From: Bolinopsis microptera
Lineage: Eukaryota > Ctenophora > Tentaculata > Lobata > Bolinopsidae
DNA: 64,000 nucleotides
Assembly (NCBI RefSeq): GCF_026151205.1
Contig: NC_087081.1
Span: forward strand, 8,985,246 to 9,049,245
Direction of reading: 5' to 3'
Notes under the pieces: generated by a model
The model's input: only the letters and a program-made list of their open reading frames with translations
Told to the model about the DNA's origin: nothing
Databases searched by the model: none
Made by a program: the position numbers and the translations under genes
Part shown: positions 12,977 to 25,072 of the stretch, piece after piece
Layout of the letters: each line of letters starts with the position of its first letter
How positions within the stretch are numbered: the stretch's first letter is position 1

Positions 12977-13754
12977 AAACCATCTCAATTAAAAGGGCTG
13001 TGACAATAAAGATATTCACGTGTGAAGTTGAGGTAAACTCGGTATTTCTACCTAAATTTCCGTAAGAGCCACGCCAGGCGGGGATTGTGTAATAATGGAC
13101 ACGTGCCAGACACGTGCCTCGTTTAGTCTTTATCTCGCTAAATGAGGATGACGTGCGTATCACGCCTACCCACCGTTTAGTCATGAGGTTATTGTGTGAG
13201 GGCCCGCTATTTTCTGTTCTATATAAAGATGGGAGAGGAATTACCGGTGAATTTGTATTGACAATATGGTCCCCAGCTGATTGGCTGAGACAATGGCCCG
13301 GGCGAAACGTCGGTGAATGTCTCGCCCCACTTGACAGGGACTAGCCCTGTTTAATGTCTTCAATATATGCACCCTCACTTTACTTTTAATGTCAGCCAAT
13401 ATCTGTCGCAATTCCAGTTTTATCAGTCACGGAGATCGCATAATAATTTTCGCAGCTCGGTATTTGAGTTCGAACGTCCGCTATTATATCTATTTGGAGA
13501 TTTTACACGTCATACCTACTGTGCGTTTCAGGCTGGGAGAATGAAGTCCGGAGGTCGTTGAACTAGATAAAGATTATTATTTATCCTTTAAGTTACGTTA
13601 ACTATTTACTAATAGTAATACTATCAAGGCTCGGCATTTTAGAATACAACATTAGGTCTTTATTTGATAGTGATATGATTGTGACACTGCAACTTAAACT
13701 CATACAAAATTCACCAACTTCTCAGCATTAAATTTAAAGTGCAAATTACCAGGT

Positions 13755-14390
13755 CTTGGATTTACTTCATCGGACTTTATTTGGACGGACATTAATTGGA
13801 CGGTGGAGGCCCTAGCGTTCATTTTAATGTCCGTTCAAATAATGTCCAACAAGGCGGTTAAATTATATTCATTAAAATATGAATGCCTTAATCGAGCGTT
13901 CATTTTAATGTCCGTTCAAAATTATGTCCGTTCAAATAACGTCCGATAAGGTAGCTTGGAACATAATTGTCACGGACAAGTTTCTCACGAACCAAATTTT
14001 TCACGGACATAATTATTCACGCGCGCTCATGACCACCCAAAAATTTCAAAAAATTGTGAAAATATTTGGTGAATTCAAATAAGTGTTTTACTCTTTTTCT
14101 GAATTCGTTCTAGAATCAAATGAATGTGACTGAGGAGAGATTATATTTATCCTAGTATACTTATAAGCTAATAATAATATAGTAATCGGCTACACACATA
14201 TCTACGCATATAATGTATAGTAAGGACACACACACATTAAAATTAATGGAAATTATTACCGGACTTTATTATTCACGGACCTTAATCATAATGCCACAGA
14301 CATTATTTTCAGATCGCGGACATAATTATTCACGCTAAGGTCTTCAGGGTGAAAGTAATGTCCGTAATAATTATGTCCGATAAGGTATAT
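13755..14390. mobile_element. Cluster of short inverted-repeat elements (MITE-like)
   Basis: Two or three small elements abut. The first (about 13765-13855) pairs a CGGACTTTATTTGGACGG end with a TTCAAATAATGTCC end. Another end with TTCAAATAACGTCCGATAAGG lies at about 13925-13952. A second family runs about 13950-14385 with CATAATTATTCACGG-type ends and finishes ATTATGTCCGATAAGGTA. The TCCGATAAGGTA end is shared with the 8.1-9.6 kb element. Confidence 0.6.
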
Positions 14391-15539
14391 ACAATATACA
14401 ATTTATATCTTAATCCAGATAAAATTGAAATATCACTTTGTCTTTACTAAAACCTGAAATAACTTATTGCGTTATTTTGATCATTATCTAATAGTAATGA
14501 GTTTTATAGAAAGTAAGTTACAGACAAAAATCATTTTCCAGGTTACGAAGGTGTTCGAAATGCCAATAAAAATAACATATATCAGTATCACTACTATAGA
14601 GCTAAAATATGTTTCATCATTCATGGATACGTATCTGAGAATCCCAAGATCCTTGGCTGTGTGTTCTAAATACTATGTATAACTATAAGTACTACGAAAT
14701 CCTAATTTTCTAGAGTTAGGATCGTTCATACATTTCGGCCAATTAGACCCACCTCCCCCAGCCCCCTACGTAATCAGTTTTAGACATGGCTATTGCGTTG
14801 AAATTACAAATTTCCAAATTCCTTCCCCCTAGGCTGGTTTACGATTGATAGAATTCGGGTCATGGCACTTCGATCACGTGTGGTAACGAACAATAGCTCT
14901 AGATCACTATAGTTCTAGATCAATAGTTCTAGATAATATTAACAAATTGTTAATGAAGTTCACTCGATCCGTTCAACTCTGTCATCGGGGCTGACTATGT
15001 CTGAAATGATTTAGACAACGGTGGTGTAAGTGCAAGTAATGATATTTTTGTTAAAATGCAATCTTAAACTTTCCAAAAAAAATGTTATCCACAATCGTTT
15101 TAGCTCACCTTGACCAGCCTTTTTGATTAAATAAAACACTATATATATGTGAACGAAACTTTATGATTGATAAAGTTGTTTCCTCTGCTGTATTAAAGAA
15201 TTGTTTGAAATGTTTTCAAACACCATTTTAATAATGAACGTCTGATATACCAGAAACACCCACTTTTCCCGAATTGTGATTATTTTGTTGTATCTAGTGT
15301 AAAACCATGACTCACCAGGAAAATTATACTAATTTTCCATTCCCAAATTATCTGGTAAATTGGGTTTCTAGATATATCTAGAACCCCAAATCCCAATTTA
15401 CCAGATATTTTAGGATATTTCTATATTTTATATTGAAATATCCCCTTATTTGATTGATACATTATACCAGGTAACTAATCACACTGTTTTAATAAATTAA
15501 TGATTATATTGATCTAGGCTGAAAGTACATCTCAGCAGA
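14391..15539. other. Non-coding interval upstream of the small secreted-peptide gene
   Basis: AT-rich. A local inverted repeat at 15340-15400 pairs CCCAAATTATCTGGTAAATT with TTTACCAGATATTTT-type sequence. It presumably contains the promoter of the following gene, but no motif can be fixed by eye. Confidence 0.4.
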
Positions 15540-16213
15540 ATGGTAGGAAAAGTGTTGTTAGTCGTAGTGATGCTGTTGTTAGTCCACAAATCCGAGACTG
15601 CTTCACTTAATAACATCAGAACAGCGCAAGTGGGGAGTCAGGAACGGAGCTTACCATTGGACGATGCAGTTCAGGTACACATTTAAACTAATTACATCAA
15701 TACAAATCTATTACATTTATTGAGTGCTATGTGACCTGGCAGTAACGTTGAAAAGGACTTTGAGGGGGTCTGTAGTCCCCCCGCATAGTATGTTTGTGTT
15801 TCACTGATTTGTAAACTGAAGACTTGTAAATACCTCACATAGTTGGTAGTTACATTTTAAATGAATCAATGGTCTCCGCTACCGTCCTCGATCAATGAGA
15901 ACAATGTAGCGTTTTTAATTAGTTTAACCATTTTAAGTGCCGTACACAGTTATTGTTATTGTATTCGTGTCACTCTATTCACAGCTACTATTAATTTTGT
16001 AGTAAACTACTGTAAAATTGCACCCATTACATCTGATTTAATCTATAGTTATCGATTTTCATGCATAATGTTACATGTTGAAAGTGACAATGCATAATGT
16101 TACAGGTTGAAAGTGACAATGGATCAGTGGAAATATCTTCCCCCAAACATCTTCGAGCAAAGAGAGCAAAGTGCCCCAAGATATTAGAAAAACGAGGATG
16201 TCGTCTTTTCTAA
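15540..16213 (+). CDS. Small secreted peptide precursor, two exons, 80 aa
   Basis: Exon 1 is 15540-15674 and exon 2 is 16106-16213, with donor CAG|GTACAC and acceptor TACAG; the phase is 0 across the junction. Residues 1 to about 20 form a signal peptide (MVGK then VLLVVVMLLLV, ending near SETAS). An acidic spacer follows. Residues 62-65 are RAKR, a furin-type site, and the predicted mature peptide AKCPKILEKRGCRLF ends at the stop codon. Its two cysteines (68 and 77) could form one disulfide ring; an internal KR at 74-75 could be cut as well. This layout is typical of a peptide hormone, neuropeptide or small secreted cysteine-peptide precursor. I do not recognise the family. The exon 2 start lies in a 28-bp tandem duplication, of which only the second copy has the acceptor. 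Confidence 0.65.
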
Positions 16214-17096
16214 ACGCAAGGAGAACTTGTTTTTAGGTGCTACTTTGTGTGTACATTCTTAGATTTCTTTTTACAAAATTAAGCGGGAGAACTGTTCATT
16301 TAGGAGGTTTTGGAGTTGATCAGTAAAATGTTTTGAAATAGTTAATTAATTTAAATGATAATTTATTAACCATGTAAGAATTGGACTGTGTATATAATGT
16401 AGAATATTTAATAATCAATTTTCACAGGTTAAATTAATGTTAACTAAGCTAATTTGGTGTTATCAAGCGACTTGTTGCAGCTGGATCTGTTTAATTTATT
16501 TTCATGGCTTATTTCGAACAAGTAGTGAAACCACCAACGTTTCACTTTCACCCGCCAACGTTTTAATATAACGTTTTCAGTGTTTTTTTGATTGCCGGGG
16601 AGGGACTATTAATTTCAATTTCACTGTAATATTATGTACAAAATTTAGTGTTAAAAAGTTGATGTTTTACGTTTTGTAACATGGAGATGCAGGAATTGAT
16701 CGAATCTCATAAAAATTGATTCAAAATTAGTTTCTATACATTTATTAAACGATCCTCTGAAAGTGGTCTATTGAAAATAAAAACGCTGTTATAAACGGCA
16801 CCAAGATGAACTCAATCGAGGACACTATTCACAACAAATAAATATCAAGTATCAAAACTGTAGGACATCCCATACTCAAGACCAAACAACATGATGTCTA
16901 CTGACTCCCTAAGTCTCATCCCTATTTCAGATTATTGCTCGAATCCTAATACAAACCGGACTAAAGTCCCCAAGAGTCAATAGGTTTAAATGTAGATAGG
17001 TCCGGACCTCAACATATCCTCAGACAAGAAACCAACCATTAGATCCAGCCCAAGCAGGGATAGTTGCCAAGTTATGTCCTGATTCTAATGACTATG
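16214..17096. other. Interval between the convergent peptide and ACBD6 genes
   Basis: Holds the 3' ends of the plus-strand peptide gene and the minus-strand ACBD6 gene. I see no further exon. An AAAATAAAAA run near 16764 could serve a polyadenylation role, which is weak evidence. Confidence 0.4.
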
Positions 17097-19416
17097 TCAC
17101 GTGACATGCTTTATGAGGAAGTCTCTTATTTGCTCTGACTCGCATACCTCGAGTGGCGAGCACCCATCCTCGTCTTTGACTGCTGGTGATGCTCCTGTAA
17201 CGTAACCATGGTAACTTACCATAAGTCAAATTATTATCGCAACTTTTAAGGATATAAGCAATGTGAATGTCTAGTACAATTTATCGATCTTCACTAAAAA
17301 TTTGCCAACAAATTATTACGTAATATGTAAATGACCCCTAAGTACACTACCGAAATTCATTTCATTGCAGAGTCGGCTCTACTTTTTATTTCGACAACAG
17401 ACTGCCTAATGTAGTTTTAAAAAGCAAGAAAACATTCCACAAACCATGTTCTAGAAGCAGTTTCACTAAGGGAAGATATTCACACGTCACAGCATAGTGC
17501 AACGCCGTGCTCCCTTCACTGTCCCGCACATCTGCTACACACCCTGAAATTTGCGTTTTAAATATAGATATGTATATTGTATATTGTATTCTGGTCTACA
17601 ATCTACTCGGTTACACACATGGTAACATACCACAACTTCAAGGTGAAGTTCGGACTAAATTACAGATAAAAATACAAAAGTTAGTCTGTTTCGTATTAAT
17701 ACAAATGCCACCAGAATAACATCTCAATACCTTGGCTTAGCAACCACTGGGTTAACTCCAGATGGTTTCTATCAACGGTCCAGTGTAGTAAAGACCGTCC
17801 CTCCTTATCAACTGTCTGTATTATATCCGGAGTAAGTAGCTCCTTGACTTTAGCAACATTTCCATGTCTGCAAGCATGCCATATATCTTTATCACTGTCA
17901 GCTTCGTCTGCCTGTGGGATACTATGTTATGTTTCTTGCGAGAACAACTTTAAAGAATCTGCTGTGTTATTTACTCCATTATTTGTTTCAAATGATGTTG
18001 GAAAATAACGATTGAAAGAGATTTAGCCAGCATTATTATGGAATATTAGTCCGCTGTCCGGTCTAGTTTTATGTTTGGCAAAGTGTAAAATTGTGTAAAA
18101 TTGTGTAAGAACTTGTTGAAACACGAACCTTGGGATCGTACAAGGTGCTCATTTTAACTATACCCTCATCTTGTTCTTTATTATTAAGATCGTCTTCGTC
18201 CAAACTGTGAATAATGATTACTGGGGTGAGCTACATGATATTCATAGAGGAGTTACCAGATATTAAAGAGTCTGTACCTGGTAAAGACTACAAGACGTGC
18301 ACTATCTGGATAATGGATAATCTAAATAATTAATTTCAATTAATTCAACGTTAACAATAAGCCGATTAAACTTTTTCACTGTGACGGTAAATTCCCACGG
18401 TGCGCACCAGTGCAGCGCGCGTAGCGCGGCCGGACTAATTATGCCTGTGGCGCTAAGAGTATAACAGAGAAGGCGATTGGCGACCGCGCCCAATGAAGGA
18501 TGTTAGAATGGCACTATTTTCCAGAGGATGTGTTCGCGGCGAGAAATTGGGGCAAGAGATAGGGGCGTGCCAAACAAATTGAGAATACGTTGCCTCCTAT
18601 TTTGTGGGCTGCTGCAAAGAGATAACACCTAATCAGCAAGACATTTACCTGTTGAAAAGATCAATGTACATCAGCATAGAGTCAGATTCAGAAAGGTCAC
18701 CTAAACTATTCCAAGCGTCATACTTAGCTTGCCCTGAAATGATTAGTATGGTATTAATTATAAAGTTACAGTTTAATAGGTATTCTTTAAATCATCTGCA
18801 ACAAGATGTAACAAGTCTGAGCTCCTTAGTTTTAATGAACATGATTTCAGAGCCTTTCTTTTCGCGAAACAACCAATCTCTAACCTTTAAAGTCAAAGTA
18901 GCCAGGTTTAGTGATGTTACATGATCCACATGTTGCTTGCTTGTACAGCCCATAAAGCTCTAACTGTGTCTCATTTGATAGACCTGGAAATGAGAGGGTT
19001 AGTATCAACATGGGAGTGACACGTGACACGTTAGTAGACACGTGACACGTTAGTAGACACGTGACACGTTAGTAGACACGTGACACGTTAGTAGACACGT
19101 GACACGATAGTAGACACGTGACACGTTAGTAGACACGTGACACGTTAGTAGACACGTGACACGTTAGTAGACACGTGACACGTTAGTAGACACGTGTGTA
19201 TTGACTTTGAAAAGAGACAAATACAAACATTGTATATGAAATGGCACCAGTAAAATGATAGTAAATACTTTTTACGGTTCTTAATAATTAAGTACGAAGA
19301 AAGTAGACAAAACAAATTAAAATAGATTAGAAACCTTTTAATTCTCTCACTTTTTCAGTATACTCTTTGAAGTCTCTCTTTAACTCATCGTCGTAAACAA
19401 TTTGATGTCGTATCAT
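17097..19416 (-). CDS. ACBD6: ACBD6 homologue: acyl-CoA-binding domain plus ankyrin repeats
   Basis: Seven exons in coding order: 19416-19335, 18983-18885, 18733-18649, 18204-18129, 17911-17731, 17543-17445, 17194-17097. All phases agree and the joined frame is 239 codons plus a stop (human ACBD6 is 282 aa). Residues 1 to about 92 are an acyl-CoA-binding domain (ELYGLYKQAT, NITKPGYFDFKG, AWNSLGDLSE). After an acidic linker come two to three ankyrin repeats (KEGRSLLHWTVDRNHLEL and DSEGSTALHYAV) and a tail (KDEDGCSPLEV) that matches the human C-terminus in order. The family binds long-chain acyl-CoA and supports N-myristoylation. The start ATG at 19416 is the only one leading into the domain, but the N-terminus is shorter than in human. 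It lies about 1.15 kb downstream of RALGAPB on the same strand. Confidence 0.9.
18985..19197. repeat. 19-bp minisatellite with E-boxes in ACBD6 intron 1
   Basis: About nine units of ACACGTGACACGTTAGTAG lie between exons 1 and 2 of the ACBD6 gene. Each unit carries the E-box CACGTG. The array stops a few bases after exon 2's acceptor side begins (18984). Confidence 0.85.
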
Positions 19417-19467
19417 CCTTTAAAGTGTGTAAATTAAGACTCAAAATTTTAAATATTTTGTTTTGCA

Positions 19468-19612
19468 GATATCAAATGTGACAAATTTCAGATGTGAAAA
19501 ATGTCAGATGTGACGAATGTGGCAAATGTCAGATGTGACAAATGTCAGATGTGACAAATGTCAGATGTGACAAATGTCAGATGTGTGAAATGTGACAAAT
19601 GTCAGATGAGAA
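19468..19612. repeat. Short degenerate repeat upstream of ACBD6
   Basis: About eight imperfect copies of a 14-16-bp unit (CAGATGTGACAAATGT) lie 50-200 bp upstream of the ACBD6 start codon, where the promoter or 5' UTR should be. Confidence 0.75.
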
Positions 19613-20571
19613 TGTACTAAAGGTGACAATACGGTGTAAAGTAGAGACAAGTGTTCTTAGTTGTTATCGGCCCCTAAGAACACTGAAAACAGAACCGGTT
19701 TCTTTAATTTTCAGTTCTGTTCAACCTGACTCATCTCGAAGATTAGTTTAGAGTGACAACAGTATAATCATGATAATTACCGATGATGTTTCATAAAGTG
19801 CTTCTCATGATCAAGTTTCACTTTTAATATAGCACTGTCAGCAAATGTTATCATCATTATATAATAGTGCCATTAGTCAAACAAAACTTTTCAACAAATA
19901 ATATAAAATAATAAATAAAAACAGATACAATCCATGGTTATTGGTTATTGTGTTATTATTATATTCCTAGTTTCAGTATTACGAAATTTAACGTATTTTA
20001 TGTTTAGCTGCACCATCCCAATATCTGACTGTGTGCTATAAAACACACTAAATTATCATATTATTAGATAGTTTAGCTTCAATCAATCTCGTAAAAATCC
20101 CGCTAAAATCAATCAATCGATTTTTCAGCAAGTCAATTGTCTACTTAAGAATTCGAAATATTTCATAAAGAAATAAAAAGAATTATAAGAATGATAAGGA
20201 TCAAGTTTAATATTATTTTGATCGTTTTTTAAATATCATTTGAAAAATATCAATCTCAAAAACAATTTGATAGCTTTGTATGAAATAACGATAGAATACA
20301 ATATAATGATGATTGATGGGTATTGTGATATTGGTCACACAATGTTTGATTGAGTATAAGTGGTGAAGTGAAAAATTTTGGGAATTCCAGCCATGCGCTA
20401 CAACAGAAGTGTAGGTGCCACAAAGACGAAAAGAAAGAAAATAAAGTTCAAACTTTCAAAGAAATAAATCTTACAACTAAATAAAATAAAATTGTAGGAT
20501 CAAGTAAAAATCACTGAGTTTAGTCTCATAACGCTTCACATTCCGCACATTCCCCAATCTGTGTGCTAGTG
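19613..20571. other. RALGAPB 3' flank and ACBD6 upstream region
   Basis: AT-rich sequence between two minus-strand genes. It should hold the RALGAPB 3' UTR and the distal ACBD6 promoter. No open frame with a family match is seen. Confidence 0.4.
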
Positions 20572-23500
20572 TTAGTGTTCCTTACAAAAAGCATTATAAT
20601 ACCCATTCTCCGTGTCATTTGACCTGTGTTCGTGTATTATTCTATCAGTTATATGATTGAGTCTCCTAGACCGTGGACGGAGTCTGGGAGACTGCTCCAA
20701 CAGACTGGAAGTACGAATAGCCAGACACGTCTCCCTGATCACAATCCCCAGAATCTCCTTACTCACCACCTTCTCCTTCTCGTCAACCAGCCCTACTGTG
20801 TTAAACTTATCGTTCTTGTTCAGACTTCTCACGCTCGTTTTAAACAGCCCACTTTGTAAGGGGTGTATGAAGATTACCACACAACGAGAATCCTTGTCAC
20901 AGTCGAGACCCAGGGCAAGGTTGTTGATCAGGAAGCGTCGTGTGTCGTCAAAAGATTCAGCCCAAACCACAACAATCTTACTCAGAACTGATTTTTCTTT
21001 GCCACTATCCACAGGGACCTCCCAGAGAATATTCTCTAACAAATCCCGCTGATAATAAGACCGCGCACCAGATAACGGTACACTAGCCTCACTGAACTCC
21101 TGCTCAAACAGGGGCTGGGGCTCCAGATCAGGACTACACGGGCTATCCAGATCGCCCTGTGTAGGTATTAGGTTAGGAAGGAGGAAGATCATCTCGTTAA
21201 AGCTGTCTGAGTAGTAGGGGAAGGTAGGAGCAGGGGTGTCTATGTTCTTGTTGCTCCAGTTCTCAAATGGTTGCAGTCCCGTCCAGCCTTCAAATTTACT
21301 CACGTCGACCTGGTGATTATTAAAGTAATGTTACACCAGATGGTAACACGACCTGGTGATTATTAAAGTAATGTTACACCAGATGGTAACACGAAGGTTC
21401 CACAAGCTGATAAACATAGAGGTTAACAAACATAAGCTGAAAATAACAAATATTGATTTAAATCACAGAAAAACAGAAAAGAATGTGATTTATATGTAAA
21501 ACATGTAAAATGTAAAATATAATAACAGAAACACGATGTCACATACCAACTTATCCCCCAATTCCACAACAAAGTCATGGTACGCCTTGTTGGCACTGAG
21601 GAGGTTAGTGTTTCGCAGAATCTCCTTTACACTGTTCTGTCCAGTCCTCATTAGTAGCACTACCACCGTGTGGCAGTCACGTGTAGGAATGTCGTCCAGT
21701 TCCTTTAGTCTCGCTTGTAGTGCTGGACTGAGGTTAGGTGCGGTTTATTTGAGGTTAAGTGGGGTTAGTTTGATGTTAATACGAGATTAAACTTTATGAG
21801 ATTGTACACGTCTTGATCTAAGAAACTCTCAAACTCTGGCCTGTTAATTACATGTTGACCTGAAACAGGTCAAACTGACCTGTTTTTGAGGAGAACTACT
21901 GAAGGAGACTGATCAGAATCATCAAACATCTTGGGAGTGAGAATACCAGAGTGCGCGAGGAACAAGCGCGCACTGTCAATGTTAGACACACATTGCGGTA
22001 TTTGTAAGTCCGGGGGAGGAGGCGGGTCTGAGAGGTCACGTGTTCGCTCACTTTCTCTTTTTATTTCCTGAGTTAGGGGTGTTAGTGTTGAACTGCATCT
22101 AGTGCAAGTGATCTTACTAGTTCTTATATCTATCAGCACAAATTCGTTAACCGATTTACCACTGCTAATTCATTACCTTAAATAGGGCTCCTTTCAGGTG
22201 AATTTAAGTGAAATAAATACCAATAATTTGTTAAAGCATGTTTAAAATCAAATACAAATAATAAATAACACTATTCTAATCGCTATCTCCTAAAAGAGAA
22301 TCCCATGGTAAGAGGAGGACAAGGTCGAATAAGTATCCGAGAATGTAGAGTCATGCGGAGGGTAGGCACTTGAACTCTTCTCTTCTTGTTGGAATTAGAT
22401 AAAAGATTCTCTAAAGGAGAGTTAGAATTAACCCAAATATCAGGGACACGAATGACTACTCCAGGATTTAAGAAACTAAACTTTCGACACTGAAAACATT
22501 CAGATTCTTGCCAAATATATTTCGATTGTAGTCATCTCCAGTGACATTGAACCTAAAAAATGTTAAAAGGTTAGTGAAACTCAAACCGTTACAAAATTAG
22601 GAATCCGAAAAAGGTAAAAAGATCATATTAAGGTTTATGGAATATAGGTAATCCAAAGGGATTGACAGTATTAAGGCCAAAAGGTCTAAGAGAATTAAGC
22701 AAATGTATGTAGTTATTTTCTTTTACTTCAAGTGTACTGGGACTGCAATTCTCTAAAATAAAAGTTCTAAAAGTTTCATTAAAGTCTGTATGTACTCCTA
22801 AACCGTGGTCAATCAAGTGAACTCCTAGGCTATACTCATCACTAGTAATATCAAATGCTCTACCATCAACGATTTCATAAAATTTGGACCTGTGTCCGTC
22901 CATCCTTTTATGCAAGCTATTAATAGTCCTACCCACATAGTTTTTCTTACAAATCGAACACTGTACAAGATAGATGATGTTATAGGTCTTGCAACAACCA
23001 GGGGCTGATTTGATCTTTTTGCCATTTGATGTGATGGCAAACTTATTCATGACCATTTTACAACACTTGCAGTTTCTTCTGTGACAGGGTTCAGTTTTAC
23101 CATGTTTAGCACCTAAGGCAAGCTGTTTAGATGTAACGAGGCGAGATCTAAGCGTAGATCCCGTTTTCTTCACAAACTGAAACAGTTTATTTTTTCCTTT
23201 CGGTGCTGTGGTGGAGTTTGTGGCTTGCTGACTCTCACTTTCACTAAAACTACGAGTTCGTCTCAAGTGACCTTCGTATTTCTGGACAACATTCACCAAG
23301 TCATTGTCACTTCCATAACTAGAGATGACTCTGATTGGTATGGCTGATAGCGGGGATTGTTCAGATTCTCTAAAGTAAGATCTCCGATTACTTCATCCAG
23401 CTCAGCAAAGTTCTTGTTGTTCTCTGCGTATCTCCGGTGTTGTAATGTCTTGAAGTGAGCGTCCAGATCGCTGCAAGAAACTCTGCAGTTCTCACAGAAT

Positions 23501-25072
23501 ATCTTCCGTTGGGTTGGTATGAGGCGAGGTGGGGATTGAGTTGTGAGGGATCTGTTCTGAGCAGTAGGTTTGGAGTGGTCTCCAGGACTTATCTGTTTAG
23601 CCCAGGGTGATCCAGTACAGGGGTGGTCTGGGAAGCACGGAACTTCGGTTCTTGTCAGGAACTGAGGCTTGTAGATCTTCTCTTCATCCTGAATTACAAG
23701 AGCTGCTCTCTGGGTGATGACAGGAGTAAGGACAGGGGCAGGTTTAGGTTTGGGAGGGGAGGAGTTGTGTTTATTCACAATGTTGTAGTCTTCAAGCCAC
23801 GTTATGACAGCCACAGAAGAGATCAGCTTGGCTCCGAGAGTATGGATCTTGGTGAGAAGTCTGGGACAAATTTTAGCCTTGTTGAACACCACAACATGAG
23901 TGACAGTAGAACAGAAGAAGGGACTCCAGGGTAGGGAGATTGTTGAAGTGTAGGTTGTAGTTTCCAAACATTTTTAAAGCAATTAACTGTAGATGTTTCA
24001 CTTGATGATAGTTGAAACGTTGATATCCGGTAAGAATCATAGTCACGCTATATAGTTTCTCTCAGATATATAAGAGATGTAATGTCAGACCCCTTACTGA
24101 AAGGATCAAGAAAGCAAGATGGAAGATGCTTGGGCACGTTCTCAGAAGCGGTGATGACACTCCCGCCTTCTTATCTTTCAGATTTGCATGTTTAGGATGT
24201 TTTGACTATAAAGGAAGGAGGGGCAGACCTCGTTCAAATTTATTTGATTTATTATTAAAAGACATTATGACAAAACAAATTATTGTGATTGTAAATAAAA
24301 GATTTAGTTTAAGTAATTTCAACGATTTAGTGTACAAAGCTCATGATAGACGTCTTTGGAGAGTTGGAGAAGTTATGGGTGAGTCGAGACTACTCGGCCA
24401 CTCGATTTTATGATTTAATTTCTATTATCTTGTGTTTGCTGTAAATAGTTGATTAATAATTGCAAGTTAATGACGAAAGAAGAAAAACAGACAGAGAAAC
24501 TAGAATAATTAAGACCTGGATGAGCTGTTACTCACGTACTCTATTGTATCACAAAACAGAATTCAGAAACAAAAACAAACACAGAAACAGAATTCAGAAA
24601 CAAAAACAAACACAGAAACAGAAACAGAAACAGAAACAGAAACAGAAACAGAAACAGAAACAGAAACAGAAACAGAAACGGAAACAGAAACAGAAACATA
24701 AACAGGAACAGAAAGAAGACTTCAAAAGACCGGAGTGAGCTTTTCCTCCCATATAAAAGAGAAAGAGAAAGAGAAAGAGAAAGAGAAAGAGAAAGAGAAA
24801 GAGAAAGAGAAAGAGAAAGAGAAAGAGAAAGAGAAAGAGAGAGAGAGAGAGAGAAAGAGAAAGAGAAAGAAAACTACAAACTCTCTGAGTGAGCTGTTCC
24901 TCTCGTACAAACTCTCTGGTATCACAAAATAGAAACAGAAACAGAAACAGAAACTAGAATAATAAAGACCTGGGTGAGCTGTTCCTCCCGTACAAACTCC
25001 CTGGTATCACAAAACTCTCCCTTTTGCGGACAAGCTGTCTCTTTAAGTCTCTCCTGGACGTCTTCAAATGTA
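20572..25072 (-). CDS. RALGAPB: RALGAPB exons 22-25 (C-terminal Rap/Ran-GAP-like region)
   Basis: Exon 22 (25072-24970, TFEDVQERLKETA), exon 23 (22067-21880, DPPPPPDLQ then SARLFLAHSGIL), exon 24 (21727-21547, CHTVVVLLMRTGQNSVKEIL) and a long last exon 25 (21309-20572). Exon 25 starts VDVSKFEGWTGLQPF, which aligns with the human VDVGKHPGWTG, and ends with the Rap-GAP-like fold (FNEMIFLLPNL, KIVVVWAESFDD, RCVVIFIHPLQSGLF, EILGIVIRETC) before the stop at 20572. The beta subunit is known to lack the catalytic Asn thumb of true GAPs; nothing here suggests otherwise. Confidence 0.92.

Noticed and set aside
12798-13184. 128-aa minus-strand frame
   Set aside because: Contains the TWFDTWFD repeat from the 15-bp E-box array and no recognisable domain or splice support.
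20626-21052. Plus-strand frames over the last RALGAPB exon
   Set aside because: Antisense to a well-supported conserved exon.
24460-24932. KQKQKQ and KEKEKE frames
   Set aside because: Microsatellite translation only.
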